A stretch of DNA of 64,000 bases from Sinonovacula constricta (lineage: Eukaryota; Mollusca; Bivalvia; Cardiida; Solecurtidae), in assembly GCA_007844125.1 (NCBI GenBank), contig CM017563.1:19302347-19366346 (forward strand), read 5' to 3'. Position 1 is the stretch's first letter; each line of letters begins with the position of its first letter. Positions 48,801 through 59,561 of the stretch are shown here, in pieces. Below the pieces are notes generated by a model. The model ran no database searches. It saw nothing but the letters and a program-made list of their open reading frames with translations, and was not told where the DNA came from. The position numbers and the translations under genes are program-made.

Positions 48801-49534
48801 CTAACAAAACATATAAAATAGGTCACTGTTTTTGTTGTCTTTTGTTTTATATTTACACAAATGGTAAGTCTGTACAAGCATCTATACCAAGTACAGATAA
48901 ACCTGGCACAGGGCCTAGATATATGGGTGCTATACATATAACACAGAGGCATCCATATCGCTGAAAGTGATATTTCAACAGCTGTATATATATGTACAGC
49001 AAAACCCTATAACACACTCTGACAGGTATACTATGTCGAAACATGAACCATTTCACTTATACTTAGTTATCTGCATATACAATATATATATCACAAGGAC
49101 ACTTTTATGGTCAAAATAGCAAAGTCCTGCTTATAATTTAAAACACAATCAATTGAAACCTCGTCAAAAGTTACTTAGACTAGACCGGGACATACATCGA
49201 GCCTGGCAACAAGGTAGAGGTTATAAGGCTGACTATCAAACTACTAGGCCAAAGGAAAGTGGGCCTGACTATATCATTTGTGGATAATAAGCTTCCATTA
49301 TAATTACATTTTTGTGTACATATTATGCAACTTTTACTTTTACTTAACAGATTTCATTCCTACAATATGATCAAAATTCATAAAAAGCATGATGAGAAAA
49401 AAAAATGCATTTTATTCCAGAATGAATTCCAAAAGTGGGTACCTAACTTCTTTCATTTTTCGGATTTTACACTTTTTTTTCGATTCTCTGGTCTGTATAT
49501 AGTTGCATCATTCAGTTTATAAGGATATCTGGCC

Positions 49535-49625
49535 AAAATGACAAATGTCAAGGGACTCAAAATTTCAGTACATTGTGTGGTTGACAAAGTCAAGGGACTC
49601 AAAATCTCAGTACATTGTGTGGTCG
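49535..49625. repeat. Two-copy tandem repeat
   Basis: The block gtcaagggactcaaaat(t/c)tcagtacattgtgtggt occurs twice, about 45 bp apart. Confidence 0.85.
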
Positions 49626-50529
49626 GATACATTCAGTTAATCTGTGATAAAGTGAAATATAACTTATAAACCTGTTAATAACTGTCTAGTGCATGTCTGA
49701 GTCAAGAGAAAAAGATTTAATAACTGCAAAGGCTTATATTAAAAAAAAAATCTCATATCTCCAGAGAACAAATATTGCTGATTTGTTATAACAGACACCC
49801 TCACTAAGGGGCTCTGAGACAAATTTTCAGAATACCTTGCCAATATTCAATGAGTCCGTTTCCCCCAATGTTGCATGTAACTGCCTGCAGCCGCAGATTC
49901 CCCCACCTGTCATTATATAAAAGTTAGGATTGGTGCACACCATGTGATAATGTGTAATTAGAACAAACTTGCAATATTTGTGTGTATAGGTCTTAATGTC
50001 TTGCTTGGCCTATCTTGCCATCATTCAAAAATAGAGCTACACTGAAGTTTGTCGACAAATAAAGATGTTTTACTAGTTGCATCATCATATTGGTCAGCAT
50101 TTTTAACAACACTTACAAGCATGTCTCACATGGATTGTTATGATTAAGACAGGTGATTGTCAACATATTCAAAGTTAAGATATATCAATCACTCAGAAAA
50201 TTAAATGTAAATGAGCTAGACCTGATATTTTTTTAGAACTTTCTATAAAAAAAAAAGTTCAAAAGTATGAAAAATACAACCATTATAAAACATATTAACA
50301 TTCTACCGCTAGTGCTCGAAAAGTTGCGACATTTCATGGAGTTTCACGAAATGCTTCTAGTTGACTGACATATCTAGCAGACCCAGATGGCATTCTCTGC
50401 AATACTTTCATATTCCTTTGCCCTAACCATGTTACGTTTTATTTGTTAACAATTTTATAATTTTGCCAGAATTGTTATCATTTTATTAGCAGAGTACCTG
50501 TATCAGTATGTATCTTCAGGTATTCACAT

Positions 50530-50869
50530 TTTTCATTTTTGGTTTTCACAACGACCAATTATGATCATTATGGCGACGTCCAGCTATTTTGGTGGGGGAA
50601 AAAACACCCAAGCAAATGTCTGGGTAGAACAACCAGCACACCGCTGGTCAAACTGAAGACCTTCCCACATAAGTCCTTTGGGTGCCGGTCTCTTCGGTAA
50701 ATGACCACTTACTGAAACGACCGGACTCATTCTTACATAAGATGAATTTACCGAAGTAGTCATTTACAGAAGTAACCGGTAACCAGTCCTTCACCCTAAA
50801 TGGGACACGAACCCACACAACGACAGGCTAAACGGTCAGAGGAGTTACAAGTCTGCGATTCTACCACTA
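50530..50869 (-). mobile_element. SINE-C copy, 16-bp target duplication, carrying a foldback
   Basis: The perfect direct repeat cttcaggtattcacat is at 50514-50529 and 50870-50885. Body 'acgaccaattatgatcatta ... gtctgggtagaacaaccagc' and head near 50858. The body is interrupted by the foldback at 50679-50784. Confidence 0.9.
50679..50784. mobile_element. 106-bp foldback MITE nested in SINE-C
   Basis: Arms starting ggtgccggtctcttcggtaa and (inverse) ggttaccggttacttctgta remain about 80% complementary over 30 bp. The 7-bp direct repeat agtcctt is at 50672-50678 and 50785-50791. Confidence 0.75.
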
Positions 50870-51181
50870 CTTCAGGTATTCACATCTCATGACACTAAAC
50901 TCTAAATAAAAACTTGCTGGCTTTCCTGTTGTCTATAAGGTAGCAAGGTTTATGCTTGCAAACCTAACTATCAGCAATCCTTAATCCGGCATTTATATAT
51001 TCCTTTCAATAATATTGCTTTTATTTTCATTCCAGACCACTTTATGTCGCAAACCGTTGCTAACTGAAAATGGGTGGAGGTGCATTCAGTCTTGAAAACA
51101 ACAATTGTAGATCAACAAACAAATACGAATTCTATCTAACCCCCAGTTTATCTAAAAAAAGTCCATACGTATATGCATTAC

Positions 51182-51202
51182 CTGGTTGGGGATAGCTGCC
51201 AT
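51182..51202 (-). CDS. GCKIII kinase coding exon 1 (start codon, 7 codons)
   Basis: On the minus strand the start ATG is at 51202-51200 and codes MAAIPNQ, then a GTAATG donor. The phase-0 end joins in frame to the exon at 48738-48800. A possible 3' splice site (tttacag) lies just upstream at about 51228, so the exon may begin there with a further untranslated exon upstream, or it may run unspliced to the promoter near 51.45 kb. This is a family-variable N-terminus with no domain. The start is chosen because it is the first ATG of the longest in-frame join; the ATGs in exons 3 and 4 are alternatives. Confidence 0.65.
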
Positions 51203-51399
51203 TGCTTCGGGACTTGTTATGACAGTTCTGTAAACTTTTGATTAGACTCGCACCTGCTTTCCGGATAAACAATATCAAGTTATCAGCACAATATACGAAG
51301 CCTGGCACATTCAGAAAACGTTTATAAAGTTAACATATTATTCATTTATCACGTTCTATTTATAACGCAATGCACGTTTCCTTTATATTGAAACGACAC

Positions 51400-51470
51400 A
51401 TAACTTAGATGAATGTTGCATATTTTCTACTATATCCGCCATCTTTATTCAAGGGTGTGCCCTCGTTTTG
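51400..51470 (-). promoter_or_regulatory. Putative TATA-less promoter of the kinase gene
   Basis: The minus-strand motif AAGATGGCGG (51445-51436) is the YY1 consensus often found just downstream of start sites. It lies about 240 bp upstream of the start codon, in locally more CpG-containing sequence. No TATA box is seen. The transcription start is inferred. Confidence 0.4.
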
Positions 51471-51664
51471 GATCGTAAACTTTACGAAGAAAATAGTTCA
51501 GCATTCTGCGTTGAAATTCCGCGTTGTATATGCGGCTAACATCGCATTAAAGTATTAATCAATAACATTCATGTAACAATGTCTATTGCACGTGCTATTA
51601 GAACAAACCGAACTGCATTAAATTATCGTTGACAATGTCCGCGCGTATTGATCTTATGTCAATT

Positions 51665-51784
51665 TCAGGTTAGTTGACCTATGACCTCTAAAAGTTGGTC
51701 AAGTTTTGGTATCAGAGGGCCAATCTCGTCCGAGCTGTTTATAATATTACCTGTGGTTTCACAAGGTATCGTCCAAATATAGAC
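51665..51784 (-). CDS. Possible terminal coding exon of a neighbouring gene
   Basis: From an acceptor-like gcctgtgatcaag the frame codes VYIWTIPCETTGNIINSSDE then IGPLIPKLDQLLEVIGQLT and a TGA stop, 39 residues in phase 0. Composition is protein-like (Trp, Pro, Lys/Asp, amphipathic helix at the end), unlike the hydrophobic stretch the frame has upstream. I do not recognise the family. An AATAAA at 51449-51444 would serve as its poly(A) signal. The acceptor is weak, so this may be a chance ORF. Confidence 0.35.
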   Translation of the reverse strand, partial: VYIWTIPCETTGNIINSSDEIGPLIPKLDQLLEVIGQLT

Positions 51785-52015
51785 CTTGATCACAGGCAAA
51801 TGGATATGATCGTGTATGAAATAGCACAATGCGAAATAAACTATATCTAGATCTATAATTTTTAGAAAGTTTGGGCATATAATGATATATTTTACAGCGT
51901 TTTGTATTAAATCTAAAAGCAACATAAGATCTACAGATATACGTCGTACGTCAATTTTTCGCAAGATGACGATTAAATATGATGATGATGCACATGCGCA
52001 TGTTTTGTGTGACAA

Positions 52016-53480
52016 AAAGGAGACAACTCATTTTAATATGCCCTAGGCCTATTACTTGTGTGAGTTGTCGCTTTGAAGTTCCGAATGTGTAATACGTAGG
52101 CTATATGTGAACTATTTATACAAGTGTAATAAAAATGGTGAATTTGTTGTTTTCTTACATGAAAGCATCAATACCTTAATAACAGTTACAGGATTTATAC
52201 CAATTTGATAATCAGTATAAGATCATATACCTGGTAGGAATAAGTTTACCTTTTTTCCCAATTTTGGCGTGGAAATCAGCTTAATCCTGGGACATATTGA
52301 GACTAGGGAGAGAGGTGACGCACAAACCACGCCCCGCTCCCCGAAATATTCCCGAAATGTGCATAAATTAAAATACATGTATATATGTATACTTTCAATT
52401 CAATAAACTAGTAAAATGGAATCACTTTTGATCCAGATGCTTGCCAGAAAGAAACTGCGAAATTAAAGAAATAAAATGCGAGGTCTTTAAAAATGACCAA
52501 TCCACAAAAGTAACATTTTTAAAGAAATTAAATGATAACAAAAAGGCACACCTCCTCTACCTAACCATAAAATTTTAAGTAAAAAAAAAAGGAAATGTTT
52601 GTTTTGTGTGCTCTTCTAAAACGTATACAGGCCTAAAGACTTTTAAAACTTATTAAATAAACGTTAGTCAGTTAGGCTATCTTTATGCTGAACATATTAA
52701 GATCATATTTGCTTTTTTAATCTACAAGAATAAAAATTTATGGACAATGAGTAAAATACGTGTGTGGGTCACGCAAATATGCCATTCATGTTACTGGTTT
52801 GAGCCCCACAGTTTATAAATTGTGTTAAAAAGTAGCGACTTACGATATTAAAGTTAAAGCTGTCACCGGAATCTTGTCCGTAGAGTATGTTATGTACGTG
52901 AATCGAGGTATGTTTTCAATATAAATGAAAGGTGGCAGAGCATATTCACCGGTATAAATTGAAAATGAACAAACCATTTAAAATGTTAATAAACCTTTAT
53001 TTTATAGTAACACCAAAATAGAGAAGCCGTGCAGTTTTGATCATAAATAAAATATACACAATAATAAACATACTGCCATCTTACTTAGAGCAATAAATTG
53101 ATATTTGCTGCTATTTAAACGAATTTTATTGCAGTTTTGGCTGTTCAAACAAGACGTAGTCCGATAGACAAAACATGACAAAATGAAAACAACAAGAATA
53201 CATTAACTATGAACAGTGACCCATTTGGCCAACCTATAACTGACATAACGCGTGCAGACCCCGGATTCCTTCGTCGGCCAATTAGACTTTAATAAAGAGC
53301 AGAAATAGTGCTATATCAACGTACTAGAACAAACACACTGTCGACATGAACCGGGAATATTGGTTAGTTTAAATCAATTAACACTGAACAGCGGGGCAAG
53401 TTTGTTACAAATGAATGAGCGTTCATTGTTTTTTTTTGTTTGAGTTTGTTTGAACGCTTTCCAATAGACAGCAAGGAGGT
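52016..53480. other. Gene-less AT-rich stretch
   Basis: I see no element termini, tRNA-like heads or splice-bounded coding segment here. Confidence 0.4.
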
Positions 53481-53519
53481 AGTTTGTATGTGGAACTCTC
53501 TTTTTTTTCATTCCTTCGT

Positions 53520-54300
53520 AAGTTCTCATAAAAATAACGACAGTCGGGGAGTTTAAATTTGATTATTTATTTTGCATGTGTTGTATTCTGACAACAGGAT
53601 AAGTAAACGTGATCTGTTGGAAACATAATTGTACTCATGTGCACACACTGGGCGATAACGGAGAAGTTTAAATTTTATTATCAAGTATGCTTTATTTTTG
53701 TACACATTAAACATGGTTAATTGTAAAAGTTCGTTGTTCATGGCACTTGTGTCAACAAAGACATTAGTCGACAACATTTGACTATTTAAGATACAATAAG
53801 AGGCTACAAGTTAGCGATTTTAGTGGTGATATTTCCTTGTCTAGATCATCTCCAGAGAGACACCAGTCGAGGATTTTGATGTTTGATTTTTTTGTGATAC
53901 ATTCGCAAGGTTACAAGTTAACAATAGTTAGTGATAGTATTTCGTTGTTGTGGCACAGAGATACGTCAATCGAGGAGTTTGAAATTTGACTATTATGAAC
54001 TCTTTTTAAGTGTTGCATGCTTTAATATGTATTATTGGTCAGATACACTTTGTTTAAGGAAATGGTTCTGTAGTGTAGTATATATATATATAGGCACTTC
54101 CGAAAGCCTTGCTGTTGGGTTAACCCTTGAGCGGCATGGATGAGTGTCTGCCTGCAGAACCGAGGGTCCTAAGTTCGATCCCAGTTGGAGACAGGATCCT
54201 CAGAGGTTTACTTTAGTTCTTCCAATTCAGGAAAGATACTGTGGCATACCCGTACTTTTTGCAGAGACGTCAGTCGGGAGCTTCATAATTTGATTAAATG
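53520..54300 (+). repeat. Degenerate repeat with 'gtcgaggagtttgaaatttgac' motif
   Basis: About five related blocks near 53545, 53660, 53865, 53965 and 54270 share (c)agtcg(a/g)ggagttt...aatttgatta. Spacing is irregular, about 100-300 bp, so this is an old, decayed array. Confidence 0.5.
54108..54195 (+). repeat. tRNA-like SINE head fragment
   Basis: Reads TTAACCCTTGAGCGGCATGG ... CTAAGTTCGATCCCAGTTGG, with a good box B and a weak box A. No matching copy is in the window, so the SINE assignment is tentative. Confidence 0.4.
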
Positions 54301-55654
54301 TTTCATTTATGGTGATGGGTGTTAATACTTCTTAAAGGTAATATAGCCCTGTCTCTGGCAGCGGATCCTTTCTTCCGTGTAAACGTACGGTTAATTGGTT
54401 TAACCACACGGACGCCGTTTATTTAAATATGACGCCACCATGGAGATGACAACAAAATACTTATGAGATAGGTAAGTCGTTTTTCACCAAATCATACAGC
54501 AGTTGGGTTTAAGGTAAAGCAAGTGTAATAGAAAATATACAGAATTTAAAAAAATAACACAAATTGTACACTTTAATGTAGATATGTGTGCAAAATTTTA
54601 AGAAAATTAATAGTATTTTCTTTTCTTTCTCCTTTTTCACTTTTACAATTATTTCTGCATCATTCTACCAGATTTAGAAGGAAATGTGTATAGTTTTTAA
54701 TTTTATTTTTTTTGTAAATGAATTTTGATGGTATGATTTTTGCTAAATTTGATTACAAGTTCGTTACCTGGTATATTCAAAGTCTAATCAAATAAAAACC
54801 ATTTGGTGATTTTTTGTTCTTATTTTGCAGCATCAGCCAAAATACTTTATAGAACATTGCGAACAACACGGAAATTAATCGTGTTGCTATCAAGAGCTCG
54901 GTGATTTTTGCAATAAAGTGCAAGCAGTTAAAATGGGACACCAGTCTTAGACGCGTTGGGTTTGTAAACAATAAATTACATATTTGGGATAGTTTTAGTC
55001 AAACCATTTAAGTAACATGTTTGGTTGGTTTGTCTAATTATATATTTGTTTTCAAATAATACTCAATAGCAAAACACTTCTCCTGAAAAGGATATAACAT
55101 AATATTTGGAGTTTTCTTACTGCTAAAAATGAGACAACTCTATTACCAATTTCAGAAGACAATAATATCCATAAATTAAAAACTGGATGGATAATTTTCT
55201 TAAAATTTGGCATACACGTCAACAATAATTCAACCCATCTTTTGTGATGATTTTCAACTTCTTTCTAATTTTTTTTATTACACTTGCTTTACCTTAAGTA
55301 TGCATGCATCTTAACCTTGGTTAGTGGTGATGTAGCATCGTCTGTGATGGCGTTTCTGTCCATGCAGTGGGAAAGAGGCGAGTTTATGAGTTTATTTTTA
55401 AATACTTATATAAAGCAGGTGTGCAGTCGCCTCTCATTGGACACTTAGAAATGTTTCGATGATAATCGTGGAGTACTAATATGTTGTTTAAAAAGCTTAT
55501 AGGTTGTTGTTTTTTCTAAAAATTAAAATAAACATGTATTCAATGAGTTTAAATTTGACGACAACCGAGTCTTGAGCGGATCTAGAAAATTGTGACGGGT
55601 GGGTGTGAGTGGGTATGAATCAAGATCAAACTTTATCGCAATAAATGCTATATA

Positions 55655-55960
55655 GTTGAATGGGTCCAGAAAATTTTGGTGGGGTGTATAAATTAAGATC
55701 CATTCAACTGTCAATCGTAACAACTCGGCCATTTCCGTAACTTTCGGAAAATAAATCCGAAGAAATCGCCGAGGGGTCCCGATTGATTCAACTGTATCGC
55801 AGTAAATACTAGATTTACGAGTATATTCAAAGGGACCGTAACTTCGACATAGACAGTCGACAGACAAAATTTACTTTAAAAGCGTATTTTTTTTTTAAGT
55901 TACATGTATGTGCTTTTACAACTCTATTCTTTTACCTGGTTGGTAAAGGTTGGGGTTGCA
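55655..55960 (+). repeat. Interspersed repeat shared with 18.77 kb
   Basis: It shares tccagaaaattttggtgggg and gacagacaaaatttactt blocks. It is longer here, adding 'caactcggccatttccgtaa'. Confidence 0.6.
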
Positions 55961-55964
55961 TCCT

Positions 55965-56004
55965 CCATCACTCCACCCCCACCCCACCCCCCACCCCCAC
56001 CCCC
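55965..56004 (-). repeat. G-rich tract (G-quadruplex potential)
   Basis: The plus strand has repeated runs of 4-6 C separated by single A or CA. The minus strand thus has five or more G4-6 runs with one-base loops. Confidence 0.8.
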
Positions 56005-56259
56005 GATCAATTTCTAAACCGAGTTGCTAAAATCCTAACAGCTTAATCCGATTTTTCTATCAGAAAAATACCGACTGCAGTTTAAAAAATGTTTGTAAAA
56101 AGCCAGACTAAGTATAAGTGGTAGATATTCTTCCCTCAATCAAATCAGATGCGTACGTTTAAACCATTCATGGTGCATAAGTTACATTTGAACACAAAGA
56201 AGTGTGATTTAGCAAATACGTGTATACTATACATATCATAGGATATGACCCGGCATTAG

Positions 56260-56477
56260 GGCCTGTATTCACCAACCATTCTTAAGCCTAAGTCATGACT
56301 TAAGCCCAAGTCACAATTTTCATTTTGAAGTTTCAATGTGATTTTAAGCTGACAGTAGCAATATTAAAGCGTCATTCAAAAATACAGACATGTAGCTAAA
56401 TAAATAATGAAGATATTGTAGATTGAAATCCATGAATTGAGCAATTTTTACTTAAGAATGGTTGGTGAATACAGGCC
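56260..56477. mobile_element. PIF/Harbinger-like MITE with perfect 27-bp TIRs
   Basis: 218 bp. The terminal 27 bp (starting GGCCTGTATTCACCAACCAT) is repeated perfectly inverted at 56451-56477. The 3-bp direct repeat tag is at 56257-56259 and 56478-56480. The 3-bp duplication and GGCC start fit PIF/Harbinger Tourist-type elements. Confidence 0.8.
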
Positions 56478-56741
56478 TAGATGTCAGGAGACTCTGGTCT
56501 TGCGAGTTAAGGTTTAACCCTTACAAGCTGGAAACACCATTTACGTCATTTATGGCGGTGTCCGACAATTTTGGCCATTTATTTTTCTCCCCACCAACCA
56601 AATAAATTATTATTACATAAAAAATCCCTCGAAATGCTGTTTATTGATGTCCTACATCCGTGTGAAAAGTGAAACATAAGACTCCACTCATCATTACAAA
56701 CATGTAATGATGTATTTCCTATCTGAGCCACGCTTGCACAG

Positions 56742-56810
56742 CAATCGGAACTCCTCGGGTAATTCCGTCCTCGGGACAATCATCTTGAATTATCCGAGGT
56801 GTTCCGATTG
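56742..56810. mobile_element. 69-bp foldback MITE
   Basis: Arms starting caatcggaactcctcgggta and (inverse) caatcggaacacctcggata match at 22 of 24 positions. The flanks (gct)tgcacag / (gc)tgcacag give a 7- to 8-bp target duplication. Size and duplication length fit a minimal hAT-type MITE. Confidence 0.75.
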
Positions 56811-57080
56811 GCTGCACAGTCAGGGGCGTAGCTTGGAAGAAATCAATGTGTAGGCACCATTTTAGGGGGTCCGGGGGCATGCTCCCCCGGAAAATTTTGA
56901 AAATTTAAATTGCATTTGCTGCATTCTGAGGCATTTTGAGTCATTTTCAGAAGAAAGAAAAAACACAATTTTATAGCATTTTTGCTGCAATGAAAAATGA
57001 TTTTCAACAGAAATTAGAAATTTCATACATAAGAAGTTTAGTTTATACAACTTTATTGTAAGTAAGAGTTCGACATTCTT

Positions 57081-59109
57081 TTAGAAAAAGTCAAGTTTTC
57101 TTCCTTTCTTAGAGGCGAAAGTATTGATAATTTTGCTGATTTCAACATCCATTTCTTTGTGAATATGGAGGATTGCTAATGATGACATTCTCTCAGTTCC
57201 CATAGTCGACCGTAAATAATTCTTGATTCGCTTCATTGCGCTAAACGATCGTTCACATGATGCTGATGTCGGCGGCGTTGTTAAAAGAACTGTGAGAATA
57301 GTGTGAACACAGGGATACAAGACTTTGTTGGTTTTCTGAAGCGTTTCTTGTAGTCGAACCGGGGTGTTTTCTGCTATATTCCAACGAACTCTCCACCTCG
57401 CTATTTCATTTTCGAAAGCTTCAAATGTATGGCTGAGATCTGGAGCATAAGCAGCGCATATGGCTGGCAGCATTTCATCCTGTAATCTTGGTAATCTGTT
57501 TGGAAGAAGATACTGTGTCGCAAAACGATCTTGGTTATTCAAGATGCGGGATTCAATTTCCTGTACCAAATGATCAAGGAAAACATAGAACAAGGTGACT
57601 TTCCAATAATCTGACAATGTTTGAACATTCGGGTTGGCTCGGTGATTTTGCCTGGCAGCTCTTCTAGGTCTTGATGGTTGAATGTCGAATTCTGCAGCGA
57701 TAGCTGAAGCTTTGTCAAAGAGTGCGTCCTATACGTTAGGGTCGTTCCGCTCATTGTGCAGTAGCTGTATAACGACTTTGGTTTCTTCTGTTGCATGCAG
57801 CAGGTCATTATCTTCTTTTTGCAATAGGTTAGTAAGGGCGACAGTTGAACTTAACAAATGTTCAGCAACGATTAAAGATATTATGAAATCAAATCTGAGA
57901 ATCCCTCCCAAATATTGCCCTGCTTTGTCATCCCCGTCTTCTTGCAGTGTTTCAAGGGCATGAACAATAACGGGAAAGGCATTCTTAAACGTTGCTAGGG
58001 CATCTGCACGACTTGACCATCTTGTTTCACATAAGGTTCGCAGTTTGGTTCTCTGTTCCATTTCTGCTCTTGTTGTAGCATCTTGAGATAACTCGTTACA
58101 GAAGGCAGTCAGACGTTTAGCAGAGTAATCGAACATAAAACTGACGTCTTGAACAGTAGACATCATCGTGCGCACACACGGGATGTTTGAACTATGTACC
58201 AACGCAAGATTCAAGCAATGGGCTTTGCAGTGGACGTAATTTGCGTGTGGGAATCTTTCACGAACCAGTGCTTGAACACCTCGATATTTGCCTGCCATAT
58301 TTGATGCCCCGTCATAGCAATACGCACGGATTTTCAAAATATCAAGGTCTACATCTTGAAGAAATGACACAATGCTTGAGCAAATGTCGGCACCTTTAAC
58401 TGAAGGTCACTCAACGAAACCCAAAAACTCCTCTTTTACACAACAGTCGTCATCAACAAATCTTACACAGAGCGACAATTGTTCCTTAGTTGATTTGTAA
58501 GTAGCTTCATCAACAATTATTGCAAAGAAGGGACAGTTTCGACAGCTGCTTGTAATCTTTTCCTTGACTTGTTCAGCGCAAATACCTATTAGTTCATTTT
58601 GAACATCAGGAGATGTATACTTGGCGTTATAATGTGCACTAGCCAAATGTTCAGATATTATTTCGTCGTTCTTTGCAAACGCATTGAGTATTACGTTGAA
58701 GTTGCTATTTTCAGAAGTATGGCCTCTAAGTGGTATGTTTTGTTTTGCACAAAGAACTATTACTTCAGTTATTCGTTGCAAGATATGTCAGTTGTTATTT
58801 ACTGTTATCCTAGAAGATTCAGCCAATTTCTTATTGATTGACTCACATTTTCCTGACTGGATATCTTGATAACTTTCAGCTCTCGCAGAAGCATTTGTGT
58901 GACAGGTTTCAAATTCATGACGTTTTAGTAACGATGAAAGATTTTTCCAGTCGCTCGTGCCAGATGTAAATGTCTTTTCACGACCATCATTACCTCCAAA
59001 CAAACAACAGTTAACACAGTAAACTGCATCTTTTGACTTCGAATACCGCAACCATTTCTTCTCCAATAACCATTTGCCGTTCAGTTTACGTTGTTTGCTT
59101 CCGAACGTC
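57081..59109 (-). pseudogene. hAT transposase pseudogene, exon 2 (three in-frame stops)
   Basis: A single frame runs the full 2,029 nt to a TAA at 57083-57081, broken by TGA at 58790-58788, TGA at 58409-58407 and TAG at 57731-57729. Domains in order: a TTF-type zinc finger (WLRYSKSKDAVYCVNCCLF), DUF4371, the RNase H-like catalytic core with VDEATYKST (about 58500) and CYDGASNMAG (about 58310), and the hAT C-terminal dimerisation domain (TPPTSASCERSFSAMKRI, about 57250). It is most like the ZMYM1-like/DUF4371 hAT proteins of animals. No frameshift or deletion is seen. The copy cannot make full-length protein by normal decoding. Confidence 0.88.
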
Positions 59110-59433
59110 CTGTTGAACAAAATATTTAGAGTAAGTCACTAAACAAATTGGTAGCAAATAAGCCTTTATATAGTTGCACAAGTGTAAGTTTTAAGTGTGA
59201 TATTTAGATAAGGAGACACGATAGCATGACACGAAAAATAAGGCAGCATGATGAAGTACCGAAAATTAATCGTTTCAGTAACACAATACATGTCATGATG
59301 GACTGGGCTGGGTATTTTTGTTCAAAGTTAAATAGTTCTGGGGACCAATACTGGTAACAAGTAGCTAAAAATATGTCGGATAACGGGGTGCATTTTAACC
59401 CAAAAAAAGTACAAATATTTAAAGCATGCACAC

Positions 59434-59561
59434 CTCAAAGGAAATGGGAATGACAGACAAGATGTCCATGCTTCATTCAGGAGTCATCGCTTCGTTTCCT
59501 CATCATTAATACAAAAGCTAGCACCACCGATATCTGGACATGGCGGGTCCTGGTCGGCCAT
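59434..59561 (-). pseudogene. hAT transposase pseudogene, exon 1
   Basis: From ATG at 59561 the frame reads MADQDPPCPDIGGASFCIND, then EETKR and a TGA at 59486-59484, and continues in frame to a donor AG|GTGTGC. Spliced to the acceptor ttgttcaacag at 59110 it enters the zinc-finger region in frame (…LRTFGSKQRKL). The 128 nt plus the 2,029 nt of exon 2 make exactly 719 codons. The exon itself has no homology support beyond frame and junction. Confidence 0.6.

Noticed and set aside
51785..52015. Upstream part of the 116-codon minus-strand ORF
   Set aside because: Very hydrophobic, AT-driven composition; only the last 39 codons look protein-like.
55523..55867. 114-codon minus-strand ORF
   Set aside because: It lies in the interspersed repeat shared with 18.77 kb, whose other copy is not open.
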